Positions 18,519 through 26,666 of a stretch of DNA of 54,061 nt are shown here, in pieces. Where the stretch lies: assembly GCA_913030605.1 (NCBI GenBank), contig CAJWEZ010000028.1, positions 1 to 54,061 of the forward strand, read 5' to 3'. The notes beneath the pieces were generated by a model, which made no database searches, was not told the origin of the DNA, and saw only the letters and a program-made list of their open reading frames with translations. Numbering within the stretch: the first letter of the stretch is position 1; every line of letters begins with the position of its first letter. This DNA is from an uncultured Spirochaeta sp. (GTDB taxonomy: Bacteria > Spirochaetota > Spirochaetia > DSM-27196 > Alkalispirochaetaceae). The position numbers and the translations under genes were made by a program.

Positions 18519-19406
18519 CTACCTCTCGTTCTGCACGACCGACCGCAGGAAGAACGTGATGAATACGGTCATGATCAGGAAGAGAATCACGGCGATCGAG
18601 GCACCGTATCCCATGCGGAAATTGAACAGCGACTCCTGGTACATCATGTAGGCCAGGACGTTCGAACTGCCCCAGGGACCACCGGAGGTCATGATGGCGA
18701 TCAGGTCGAAGCTTCGCAGCGCGCCGATCACGGTAACCACCACGGCGATGAACGTCGCGCCGCGGAGCTGCGGCAGGACCACGTTCCACAGCATCGTCCA
18801 GCCAAAGGCGCCGTCGATGCGCCCCGCCTCGATCACCTGGGCGTTCATGCTGGTAAGCCCGGTCAGGTACAGGATCATGCAGTATGCGGTCTGCGGCCAC
18901 AGATTTGCCAGAATGATGCCGTAGGTCGCCAGGTGCTCGTTGGCAAGAATCGGTATCGGCTTGGCACCGAAGGCACGGAACACCGCTGCCAGCAGCCCGA
19001 GATCCGGGTTGTAAAACCAGGAGAAGATCAGCCCGATAACCACCAGGTTGATCACGAAGGGGAAGAAAAAGAGCGACTTGATCATCCGGATGCCCCGGAC
19101 GTTCTGGTTGAGGAACAGCGCGATAAACAGCCCCCCGACAGGTGCCAGGAGCATCAGGACCAGCCACCGAATGTTGTTGGCCAGGGATATGTGGAAGTCC
19201 GGGTCCGAGAACAACTCCCGGTAGTTCTGCAGGCCGACCCACGTCATCTCGCCGAAGCCACTCCACTCGTGGAAGCTGATCCAGATGCTCTGGACGACTG
19301 GCCACAGCACGAACACGGCAAACAACAGGAACGCCGGTGCCAGAAAATAAACCGGCGCAAGCGTGAACTGCAGTCGAAGCCAGCGGTACTCAGTGTCTTT
19401 TTTCAC
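18519..19406 (-). CDS. ABC sugar transporter permease, MalF type (CUT1)
   Basis: A 295-residue permease with six transmembrane segments. A long first helix follows a short basic N terminus (MKKDTEYRWLRLQF). The EAA loop is around residues 200-220 (EAGRIDGAFGWTMLWNVVLP). It pairs with the MalG-type permease downstream. Family and order (binding protein, MalF type, MalG type, then hydrolases) are those of a carbohydrate-uptake-1 operon. It follows the binding-protein gene by a 78-base spacer that contains a stem-loop. Confidence 0.93.
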   Translation of the reverse strand: MKKDTEYRWLRLQFTLAPVYFLAPAFLLFAVFVLWPVVQSIWISFHEWSGFGEMTWVGLQNYRELFSDPDFHISLANNIRWLVLMLLAPVGGLFIALFLNQNVRGIRMIKSLFFFPFVINLVVIGLIFSWFYNPDLGLLAAVFRAFGAKPIPILANEHLATYGIILANLWPQTAYCMILYLTGLTSMNAQVIEAGRIDGAFGWTMLWNVVLPQLRGATFIAVVVTVIGALRSFDLIAIMTSGGPWGSSNVLAYMMYQESLFNFRMGYGASIAVILFLIMTVFITFFLRSVVQNER

Positions 19407-19410
19407 GGTA

Positions 19411-19462
19411 ACGTTCCTCGTCGGAAAACACGACGCCCGGCCGGGCGGACCCGGCCGAACGT
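19411..19462. promoter_or_regulatory. Intercistronic stem-loop between binding-protein and permease genes
   Basis: ACGTTC (19411-19416) can pair with GAACGT (19457-19462), enclosing the perfect 14-base palindrome CGCCCGGCCGGGCG (19434-19447). Such hairpins after a binding-protein gene are known in maltose-type operons to stabilise the upstream message and raise binding protein over permease. That function is inferred here from position only. Confidence 0.45.
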
Positions 19463-19484
19463 CCCCTATTCAGGTTGGTTTCTC

Positions 19485-20738
19485 TTACTGGAAGATGCGC
19501 TGGCGCTCGGTTTCGAGGCGCTGGCGGATCGCATCCTCACGATCGGGGTTCACCATGAACTCCTGGAAGCCTTCCATGCCCACAGAGGCCATTTCGGGGT
19601 TGGTGTCGCGATCGTAGAACTGTGCGAGCCCGTCGGCGGCGTTCAGCATCTCGAAGCCCGCAACGGTAAAGCGGTCCTCCGGCGCACGGCTCTGGTTGTT
19701 CGGCGGAATGTTTCCGACCTCGTAGGCAAAGTCAGCAAGCACGTCGGCGCGGGAGGCGAACTCGAGGAACAGTTTGGCCTCTTCGACGTTCTCCGCACCC
19801 GCCGGAATCAGATACGCTTCGGTGGGGGCATCTTCAAACACACCAACCTCGGGATCGATGATGGGGAACTGGAAGAACCCTGTGTCGTCGAGTACGCCGG
19901 CGGACTCGAGGTCCGGGGTGATAAAGTTGCCGATGAGGTACATCGCCGCACGTCCGTTGATGAACGGCGCCTGTGCTTCCTGCCACGAGTAGGTCGCGTG
20001 GTTCTCGAGGAAGAAGCCGCGCTCGATCAGGTCCCGCCACGCGTCAAATACTGCATCCAGTCGCGGATCGGTGTACGGCACCTCTCCGGCGGTGAGCTGC
20101 ATGTGGAAGTCGTAGCCGTTGATACGCAGGTTCAGATAGTCAAACCACCCGGCGGCGGTCCACAGGAACTTGGTCCCGATCGTCACCGGGGTGATGCCGT
20201 TTTCCACGAGCGTGTCACCGGCGGCGAGGAACTCGTCCCAGGTGCGGGGTACGTCGATGCCGTACTCGTCAAAGATGTCCTGGCGGTAGAAGACACCCCA
20301 CTGGTAATAGCCCCACGGAACGCCCCACTGCTTGCCGTTCTCTGTGAAGGCACGGCGGCTGGAAGCCATCGTTTCGTTGAACCCGGCCTCTTCCCACAGG
20401 TCACTGACGTCCATGATCAGGCCCTGATCGACAAAGAACCGCATGCGGTTGCCGGCAAACCAGAGCGCGACGTCCGGCGGGTCCGACGCCAGGAAGTTGC
20501 GGATGGCGGTCTTGTACGCCTCGTGGTCGAACGTGTTGAGCGTCACATCGATGTCGGGATACTCCTCCTGAAAGCGGTCCACCAGCGTCTGGAAGGCAGC
20601 CTTCGGGGCGGGGTCCGACAGGTTCGAGTTGATGACAAGCTGCCGCTGCTCGCCACCACCGGCCTCGCCCTGTCCGGACGCAAACGCCATGGGCGCGACA
20701 AGTGCCACGACAATCAGCAGCGAAATGATTCTTCGCAT
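19485..20738 (-). CDS. ABC transporter extracellular sugar-binding protein (family 1)
   Basis: A 417-residue periplasmic binding protein. Its signal peptide (MRRIISLLIVVALVAPMAFA) is followed by SGQGEAGGGE, a junction seen in many spirochaetal binding proteins and a good taxonomic clue. The mature part has the family-1 pattern: LVDRFQEEYPDIDV near the N terminus and the ligand-groove region NGRAAMYLIGNF around residue 265. It delivers a carbohydrate to the MalF/MalG-type permeases; the operon's alpha- and beta-galactosidases point to galactosides such as raffinose or lactose. The start at 20738 has AAGGAGG upstream. It is the first gene of the operon and diverges from an AraC regulator. Confidence 0.94.
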   Translation of the reverse strand: MRRIISLLIVVALVAPMAFASGQGEAGGGEQRQLVINSNLSDPAPKAAFQTLVDRFQEEYPDIDVTLNTFDHEAYKTAIRNFLASDPPDVALWFAGNRMRFFVDQGLIMDVSDLWEEAGFNETMASSRRAFTENGKQWGVPWGYYQWGVFYRQDIFDEYGIDVPRTWDEFLAAGDTLVENGITPVTIGTKFLWTAAGWFDYLNLRINGYDFHMQLTAGEVPYTDPRLDAVFDAWRDLIERGFFLENHATYSWQEAQAPFINGRAAMYLIGNFITPDLESAGVLDDTGFFQFPIIDPEVGVFEDAPTEAYLIPAGAENVEEAKLFLEFASRADVLADFAYEVGNIPPNNQSRAPEDRFTVAGFEMLNAADGLAQFYDRDTNPEMASVGMEGFQEFMVNPDREDAIRQRLETERQRIFQ

Positions 20739-20767
20739 AACAGAATCCTCCTTCTTTGTTGGTTGAT

Positions 20768-20797
20768 TATTTTCAGCCCGGAAAAAACGACGGTCAA
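20768..20797 (-). promoter_or_regulatory. Candidate promoter of the galactoside operon
   Basis: On the minus strand TTGACC (20797-20792) and AAAATA (20773-20768) are separated by 18 bases and lie 30-59 bases before the binding-protein start codon. The -35 matches the consensus well, the -10 only partly. Confidence 0.35.
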
Positions 20798-20839
20798 TCT
20801 CAAGATTTTCCCGCAATTTTCACCGTTTTCAGATCGCGA

Positions 20840-20909
20840 TGCATAAAATGCAGTTGCACCCTCCATATATGCATAACCATGCGTCCAATGCGGCGTAAAC
20901 GCATATAAT
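20840..20909. promoter_or_regulatory. Inverted repeats and a TATAAT box in the araC/binding-protein intergenic region
   Basis: The 278-base divergent intergenic region is AT-richer than its surroundings. It holds TGCATAAAATGCA (20840-20852), a perfect inverted repeat, another TGCAT within 20865-20875, and ATGCGGCGTAAACGCAT (20888-20904) with 5-base arms. A perfect -10 hexamer TATAAT lies at 20904-20909 on the plus strand, just after the second repeat, with no clear -35. These are likely operators for the AraC-type regulator acting on both divergent genes. Confidence 0.45.
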
Positions 20910-21016
20910 TGCGATTACCCACCTGAAAATGGCGCCAGAGCCGGCCTCGCCGACGTCCGTAAGTTTCGAAATATTCAGATTTCTGTTATCATCTTCACAG
21001 TTCAGGAGGGATCGGG

Positions 21017-21886
21017 GTGAAAAACCAGCACGACGAAGGGCGCCGCGACGGAGAGTTCGTCCTGTCCACCCCCACGGAGGTGGAAAACGAGCTCCCGTTC
21101 CAGCTGATCGGCGCAGGATGCGATTTTTACCAGTATCCCATCGAGCGGCCCTTCGGATTTCCGGTGTACCAGTGGATTCAGACGATCAGGGGTCGCGGCA
21201 TTCTGGAGAACCCGGACGGCAGGCACGTGGTCGGCGAGGACCAGGGAATGCTGCTCTACCCGGACGAGGAGCACCACTACCGATCCGAAGAAGAGCCGTG
21301 GTATGTCCACTGGATCACCTTCAGTGGACACCATATCCCCAGCATGCTGCAGTACCTCGACATGAACGCCAGCGGCGTGTATCGCGTGTCCGATGCGGCG
21401 ATCATCGCGTCGCGAATTCGGAAGGCGCTGACGACGCTCCGCAGTGACTATCCCCTTCGTGGCATAGATGGTTCGGCGATCATCTACCAGCTGCTGCTGG
21501 ACTTCCTGAAGTACGTGCAACGGGACGGCGAGGACAGCCGTGACAGCCACGTACGCCGCCTGAAACCGGCGCTGGACCTCATCGAATCGGACATGCACCG
21601 ACCGCTCAGCCTGGACGACCTTGCCGCGTCAGTCGGCGTGACACCGCAGTACTTCTGCGATCTCTTCCGCTCGATTACCAGCCACCGGCCCACCGAGTAC
21701 ATCAACCAGCGGCGTATCGACCGCGCCAAGGAGCTGCTCCTCGGGGAACCCGCGACACGGGTCCACGACATCGCTCGCCGTGTCGGATTCGAGAGCGACA
21801 GCTACTTCTCCACCGTGTTCCGGAAGTACGAGGGGGTCAGTCCCCGGCGCTACCGGGAGACCAACGCCGGGAACGCGGCCTCCTGA
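21017..21886 (+). CDS. AraC-family transcriptional regulator
   Basis: A 289-residue AraC/XylS protein. The N-terminal cupin-like sugar-sensing domain covers about residues 25-170 (FPVYQWIQTIRGRG, GMLLYPDEEHHY). The C-terminal pair of helix-turn-helix motifs covers about 185-285 (PLSLDDLAASVGVTPQYFCDLF, then VHDIARRVGFESDSYFSTVF and the usual KYEGVSPRRYR ending). The GTG at 21017 is chosen because AGGAGGG is 6 bases upstream. Its divergent position and the sugar-responsive fold indicate it controls the galactoside uptake and cleavage operon, probably as an activator. Confidence 0.93.
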   Translation: MKNQHDEGRRDGEFVLSTPTEVENELPFQLIGAGCDFYQYPIERPFGFPVYQWIQTIRGRGILENPDGRHVVGEDQGMLLYPDEEHHYRSEEEPWYVHWITFSGHHIPSMLQYLDMNASGVYRVSDAAIIASRIRKALTTLRSDYPLRGIDGSAIIYQLLLDFLKYVQRDGEDSRDSHVRRLKPALDLIESDMHRPLSLDDLAASVGVTPQYFCDLFRSITSHRPTEYINQRRIDRAKELLLGEPATRVHDIARRVGFESDSYFSTVFRKYEGVSPRRYRETNAGNAAS

Positions 21887-21927
21887 GCGGTAACCGCGCG
21901 TGGCGGGGCGGGTTCCGGCGGCGGACG

Positions 21928-22368
21928 TCACTCCGGCGGCGGGATCCGCAGCGCGATGGACAGTCGGTTCCACGAGTTCATGAGCATCACGTGCTGCACC
22001 AGCCACATGAGCGACTCATCGCCCAGGGCGTGCTGCGCCGCCGCCCACAGTTCGTCGGAGATCCCGTCGTGGGGCGAGATGGTGAGCGCCCGGGCGAGTC
22101 GCAGCGCCACCAGCGTCCGCTCCGCGAACACCGCGTCACCCGCCTCCTCCGCTGTCGTCAGGAGCCGCAGCTGTCGCTCCGACGCCCCGGCCCGAAGCGC
22201 CTTCTCCCAGTGTACGGCGATGCAGTGGGCGCACCCGTTCAGTTGCGACACCAGGACGGCGGTCAGTTCCCGGAGAATCGGATCGAGAACGCTGCGCCGG
22301 ATGGCGGCGGAAATGGCGAACAGGTGACGACTCGCGTCGGGAGTTAGGGATTCGTAGTCGAGGCGCAT
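21928..22368 (-). CDS. Carboxymuconolactone decarboxylase / AhpD-like protein
   Basis: About 146 residues of the CMD/AhpD fold. The redox signature CAHCIAVH (C-x-x-C-x-x-x-H) is at about residues 46-53, followed by the alkylhydroperoxidase-core-like EKALRAGASERQL. In this family the CxxC pair reduces peroxiredoxin partners or contributes to peroxidase activity; some members act on lactones instead. The open frame extends far upstream but only this part is conserved, and the ATG at 22368 lacks a clear Shine-Dalgarno. It follows the YhhN gene by 71 bases on the same strand. Confidence 0.8.
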   Translation of the reverse strand: MRLDYESLTPDASRHLFAISAAIRRSVLDPILRELTAVLVSQLNGCAHCIAVHWEKALRAGASERQLRLLTTAEEAGDAVFAERTLVALRLARALTISPHDGISDELWAAAQHALGDESLMWLVQHVMLMNSWNRLSIALRIPPPE

Positions 22369-22439
22369 GGTGAAGCGAAGATAGTGCCGGCCGTTACCGG
22401 TCGTAAAGCACTCGTGGCCAAACGGTTCCAGCCCAGCGT

Positions 22440-23156
22440 CTATCCCGCCGGGAGCAGCAGGATCGTACCCACGACCACACCGATCTGGCCGAGATAGTAC
22501 GTCGGCATGATCCAGAGCTCCTCCGAGGAAAGCGGCTTCCGGAACAGATGGCGTGCGATCAGGCTGTCGGAGAGGTAGATTCCGGCGGTCCCGACCGCGA
22601 CGAGGGGTGCCGCGTGGGCCACGAGCACGCCCGCCGCCAGAAGATTGCTGACCACAAGCAGGTAGGCGGCCACGGGCACGCGCAGGTTCGCCGGGAGGGT
22701 AGTCAGGGATCGGTACTGCAGCACCCCCACCGCCAGCACGACAGCGTAGGTCGCGACGACCGCGACCGCCGGCCCGGCGGCCCCGCCACCGCCGAGTCCC
22801 GCCTCCGGGGGCGGGACCGCGGCGACGATCACCCGCACCAGCCCCACCCCGTAGAGCAGGTACCCCACGAGAAAGCCCGCCAGGCCCAAAACGAAGGTGC
22901 GGCTGTTGTCCACCGGGGCCAGAAACCAGTCGGCAACCGCGGTCCCCACGAGTCCCGCCGCGACGAACAGACCGAGACCGGCGGGCCCCCACGCGGCGCC
23001 GGGCGGCGCCCACCGCGCGGCTGCAAGCGCCGCGAGCAGCAGCACCGGGACCGCCGTTTTGACGGGACGAACGGCGGGAGCGGCGCGTCCCCGCGCGCCG
23101 CGATGCCCCAGAACGGTACCGACCACGGCCATGGCCGTCGCCGCCACCAGCAGCAC
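22440..23156 (-). CDS. YhhN-family (TMEM86/lysoplasmalogenase-like) membrane protein
   Basis: About 238 residues with seven to eight hydrophobic segments. Signatures are GTAVADWFLA in the middle and GIYLSDSLIARHLFRKP near the C terminus, matching the YhhN family whose animal members hydrolyse lysoplasmalogens. The bacterial role is mostly unknown, probably lipid-related. The start is the GTG at 23156; no Shine-Dalgarno is evident and the real start may be a few codons earlier. It lies 35 bases downstream of htpG on the same strand. Confidence 0.75.
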   Translation of the reverse strand: MLLVAATAMAVVGTVLGHRGARGRAAPAVRPVKTAVPVLLLAALAAARWAPPGAAWGPAGLGLFVAAGLVGTAVADWFLAPVDNSRTFVLGLAGFLVGYLLYGVGLVRVIVAAVPPPEAGLGGGGAAGPAVAVVATYAVVLAVGVLQYRSLTTLPANLRVPVAAYLLVVSNLLAAGVLVAHAAPLVAVGTAGIYLSDSLIARHLFRKPLSSEELWIMPTYYLGQIGVVVGTILLLPAG

Positions 23157-23191
23157 CAGAGCCGGCGCCGGAATCGTCGCCGACGGTACGT

Positions 23192-25066
23192 TCAGAGAGC
23201 GCGCTCCATGACGCGGTTGAGGCGCTCCACGAAGCCGGCGGGGTCCTTGAGCTGCTGCCCCTCGACCAGGAGCGCCTGCTCGAGAAGGAGGAACGCCGCG
23301 TCGGCAAAGCGGTCATCGTCCTCACCCATCGCCTTCATTCGCGTCACGATGGCGTGGTCCGGATTGATCTCCAGGATCGGCTTCACCTCCGGAAGATCCA
23401 TGTTACCCATCGCCTTCATCATCTGCGCCATTTTCATGGTGGGATCGCTTTCGTCCACCACCATACAGCTGGGACTGTCGGCGAGGCGCACCGAGGTCAC
23501 CACGTCCTTGACGCGGTCGCCCAGAACCGTCTTCATACGCTCGATGACCGGCTTGAGCTCCTTGTCTTTTTTCTTGTCCTTTTCTTCCTTGAGATCCTCG
23601 CCGGCGTCGGAACGGTTCACCGCCTTGAGTTCGAGGTCCTTGTACGTCCCCAGCGTGGGCACCACGACCTCGTCGACGTCGTCGGCCATGATCAGAACCT
23701 CGATGTCCTTCTTGCGGTACGCCTCCAGCAGCGGCGAACGCCGCAGGGTTTCCTCGTTGTCGCCGGTGATGTAGTAAATCGCTTTCTGGTCCGGCAGCAT
23801 GCGTTCCTTATACTTCTCCAGACTGGTCCACCCCTCTTCCCTGGTGCTCTTGAAGCGCACCAGTTCCATGAGCGTCTCGCGATTGGCGAAATCGGAGTAG
23901 AGCCCCTCCTTGAGCGGCCGGTTGAACTCCTCGATGAAGGTGTTCCACGTCTCCGGCTCGTTCATCGCCACGCGCTGGAACTCGCCGAGGAGCTTCTTGA
24001 CCGAGCTGTCCTTGATCTTGTTGAGCACGCGGTTCTGCTGCAGGATCTCGCGGCTCACGTTCAGCGGCAGGTCCTCGGAGTCGATGACGCCGCGAACGAA
24101 GCGCAGGTAGGTCGGCATCAGCTCCTTCTCGTCGTCGGTGATGAAGACGCGACGCACGTAGAGCTTTACGCCGGGCTTGTAGTCCACCTGGTACATATCG
24201 AAGGGCGCCTTCTTCGGGACGTAGAACAGCGTGGTGTACTCCATCGTCCCTTCGGCCTGCGTGTGCAGCGTGATCAGCGGGTCCTCGGTGTCGTGGCTCA
24301 GGGTCTTGTAGAAATCGTTGTACTCTTCCTCACTGATCTCGGACTTGCTGCGCTTCCACAGGGCGTTGGCGCTGTTGATCTGCTCGGTCGTCGGCGTCTT
24401 GCCGGTTTCCGTGCCCTTGTCGTCGTACTCGGTCTTCTCGTAGTGCAGCCAGATCGGGAACGCGATGTGGTTGGAGTACTTCTTGATGATCTGCTCGATC
24501 TGCCAGCGCGAGGCAAACTCAGCCCCTTCCTCGCCCAGGTGCAGGATCACCGTCGTTCCCTGGCCGTCGCGCTCCGCCTCGCTGATCTCGAAGTCGCCCT
24601 TTCCGTCGGACTCCCACTTCCACGCCTGGTCCTCTCCGGCTTTCCGGCTGATCACCTCGGCGCGGTCGGCGACCATGAACACCGAGTAGAATCCCACGCC
24701 GAACTGGCCGATGAGATTGCTGTCCTTTTTGGCGTCGCCGGTGAGCTGGCCCAGGAACGACTTTGTGCCGCTCTTTGCGATCGTCCCGAGATTCTCCAGG
24801 AGATCGTCGTTGTTCATCCCGATTCCGTTGTCGCGGACGGTGAGCGTCTTGCCGCTGTCGCCGTCGGTGAACTCGATATCGATGCGTGGGTCGAACTCCA
24901 TCGACTTGAACGCATCGTCGGTCAGGGTGAGGTACTTCAGCTTGTCCAGCGCGTCGCTGGAGTTGGAGACCAGCTCCCGCAGGAAGATCTCCTTGTGGGA
25001 GTACAGTGAATGGATAATGAGGTTGAGGAGTTGGTTGACCTCTGTCTGAAACTGGTGTGTCGCCAT
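23192..25066 (-). CDS. htpG: Chaperone protein HtpG (Hsp90)
   Basis: A 624-residue bacterial Hsp90, the usual length. The N-terminal GHKL ATPase domain has LRELVSNSSDALDKL, TVRDNGIGM and IGQFGVGFYSVFMVAD. The middle domain includes the catalytic-loop region LPLNVSREILQQNRVL. The C-terminal dimerisation domain ends NRVMERAL, without the eukaryotic MEEVD. It is an ATP-dependent cytoplasmic chaperone. The ATG at 25066 follows AGGAG; the longer open frame upstream is not part of the protein. I see no CIRCE element in the 138 bases before it. Confidence 0.98.
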   Translation of the reverse strand: MATHQFQTEVNQLLNLIIHSLYSHKEIFLRELVSNSSDALDKLKYLTLTDDAFKSMEFDPRIDIEFTDGDSGKTLTVRDNGIGMNNDDLLENLGTIAKSGTKSFLGQLTGDAKKDSNLIGQFGVGFYSVFMVADRAEVISRKAGEDQAWKWESDGKGDFEISEAERDGQGTTVILHLGEEGAEFASRWQIEQIIKKYSNHIAFPIWLHYEKTEYDDKGTETGKTPTTEQINSANALWKRSKSEISEEEYNDFYKTLSHDTEDPLITLHTQAEGTMEYTTLFYVPKKAPFDMYQVDYKPGVKLYVRRVFITDDEKELMPTYLRFVRGVIDSEDLPLNVSREILQQNRVLNKIKDSSVKKLLGEFQRVAMNEPETWNTFIEEFNRPLKEGLYSDFANRETLMELVRFKSTREEGWTSLEKYKERMLPDQKAIYYITGDNEETLRRSPLLEAYRKKDIEVLIMADDVDEVVVPTLGTYKDLELKAVNRSDAGEDLKEEKDKKKDKELKPVIERMKTVLGDRVKDVVTSVRLADSPSCMVVDESDPTMKMAQMMKAMGNMDLPEVKPILEINPDHAIVTRMKAMGEDDDRFADAAFLLLEQALLVEGQQLKDPAGFVERLNRVMERAL

Positions 25067-25204
25067 CGTTCGACTCCTGATCGTTGGGGTGAAAAAGTCT
25101 GTTTCGTTGTTGTAGAACGCGCCGGCGAACATCGAATCCGGCGCGCCGCAAAATATACCGAGAGATGGCGTTTGCGGCAAATGGTCTGCGCCGCGGAATC
25201 GCCG

Positions 25205-26653
25205 TCAGCTCTCCTCGCGATCGGCGAACGTGTACCGCAGGATGATGCTGTTGCGGTCCACGTCGTAGCGGCGACGTTTCTCAGCCGGAAGCTCGTGGAC
25301 ACCGACCCGAACAAAGCCGATGCTCTCGAACCAGTCGCTCGTACGGGTGGTCAGAACAAACACCGCGGCGAGCTGCTGCTCCCGGGCCCGCTCCATCAGG
25401 TAGAGCACGATCCGGCGGCCGATGCCGAGTTCCTCGTACCGTGGATCCACCGCCAGCGCGGCGATCTCGCCCTCGCCGTTGGCGTACTCGTGAAGCGCCC
25501 CGCAGCCGTGTATGCGGCCGTCCGTCTCGTGGACGACGTAGTCACCATAACGCGCGGCGATTTCGTCCGGCGTCCGAGCCACCAGCACCCCGTGTTCCGC
25601 CAGCGGCACCATGAGCTGGTGCACCTTCGCCACGTCCTCGACCCGCATGGGCCGGATACTCTGGTACACGTTGGCGTGGACCATGGTACCGACACCGAGG
25701 TCGCTGAACACCTCCGCCAGGATCGCGCCTTCCTGATCGCCGTCGACGATGTGTACGCGGTCGACCCCTTCCCGGGCCGCCTGGTACGCCAGCCGGAGCA
25801 GTTCCAGGTGCTCCCGGAGCCCCTCGTGATAGCCACTGGGCTGCGCGGGACGGGCGGCGGCAACGGCCGTTGGCGCAGCGTCCAGGACATCGCCCTCCCG
25901 GGTTGCGTCCACCGGCTGCTCATCAACCGGCACGCCGTTGTACTCCAGCAGTCGCCGCGCCTCATCCACCGTGAGCCGGCTGATCCGTCCCTGTTCGGTG
26001 ATCTCGACGTCGTCGGGAATGCGAATCCCGGAGGCTGGCAGCTCCATCGAATCGCTGACAAAGAACAGCTTCTCCGCCTCCAGCGAGACAGCGATGCGAA
26101 ACGCCAGCTCCCGGGAGGAGATGTTGTACGGTTTTCCAGTGGAACTCCAGCCGATACACGGAAAGATGGGGATGATGTCCTGTCGTAGCGCGGTCCGCAG
26201 GAGGTCGAGCTGCACCCGCTCCACCACGCCGGCGTGCTCGAAGTCGACGCCGTCCACGACACCGATCCCGCGGGCCCGAACCCAGTTTCCGACAACAGCG
26301 TTGGTGTTGTGCGCGCTCAAGAGCGTCATGAACCGGTTGGTCACGTCGAACGCAGCCATTTTGATGAAGGGAATGGCGTCGGCGCTGGCGATCCGGATCC
26401 CGCGTTCCCGGCGCCACTGCACGTTGTACAGCTCCAGCACCTCGTCGATCCGCTGACGCGCCCCAGGCACCAGTACGATGCGGATGCCCGCCTGGTGCAG
26501 CAGCACCATGTCCTGGACGAGCGCCGTGATGCGCGCGTCCTCCACGGCGGCGTAGTCCACGTGGATCACGAACGTCTTTCCACGAAACCGATGGGCGTAG
26601 GCGAACACCTGGCGAATGAGATCGACCTGACCGATGATTTCAGCGCTGTTCAC
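25205..26653 (-). CDS. argA: Amino-acid N-acetyltransferase (N-acetylglutamate synthase)
   Basis: About 482 residues. The N-terminal amino-acid-kinase-like domain (residues about 10-290; FVIHVDYAAVED, IRIVLVPGARQRID, DIIPIFPCIGWSSTGKPYN) binds arginine in the family. It is joined to a C-terminal GNAT acetyltransferase domain (residues about 335-482; ALAVDPRYEELGIGRRIV is the acetyl-CoA loop). This is the classical ArgA layout (E. coli 443 residues), catalysing the first step of arginine synthesis from glutamate and acetyl-CoA. The extra length is a variable stretch (TAVAAARPAQ) between the domains. The GTG at 26653 lies 13 bases after the propeller gene, suggesting co-transcription; no clear Shine-Dalgarno is visible. 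Confidence 0.93.
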   Translation of the reverse strand: MNSAEIIGQVDLIRQVFAYAHRFRGKTFVIHVDYAAVEDARITALVQDMVLLHQAGIRIVLVPGARQRIDEVLELYNVQWRRERGIRIASADAIPFIKMAAFDVTNRFMTLLSAHNTNAVVGNWVRARGIGVVDGVDFEHAGVVERVQLDLLRTALRQDIIPIFPCIGWSSTGKPYNISSRELAFRIAVSLEAEKLFFVSDSMELPASGIRIPDDVEITEQGRISRLTVDEARRLLEYNGVPVDEQPVDATREGDVLDAAPTAVAAARPAQPSGYHEGLREHLELLRLAYQAAREGVDRVHIVDGDQEGAILAEVFSDLGVGTMVHANVYQSIRPMRVEDVAKVHQLMVPLAEHGVLVARTPDEIAARYGDYVVHETDGRIHGCGALHEYANGEGEIAALAVDPRYEELGIGRRIVLYLMERAREQQLAAVFVLTTRTSDWFESIGFVRVGVHELPAEKRRRYDVDRNSIILRYTFADREES

Positions 26654-26666
26654 GGCGGGAAGTGTA

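Noticed and set aside
16235..20846. Two plus-strand frames of about 800 codons opposite the alpha-galactosidase, permease and binding-protein genes
   Set aside because: Shadow frames across several real genes; compositions are dominated by His, Arg, Gln and Glu without any recognisable domain.
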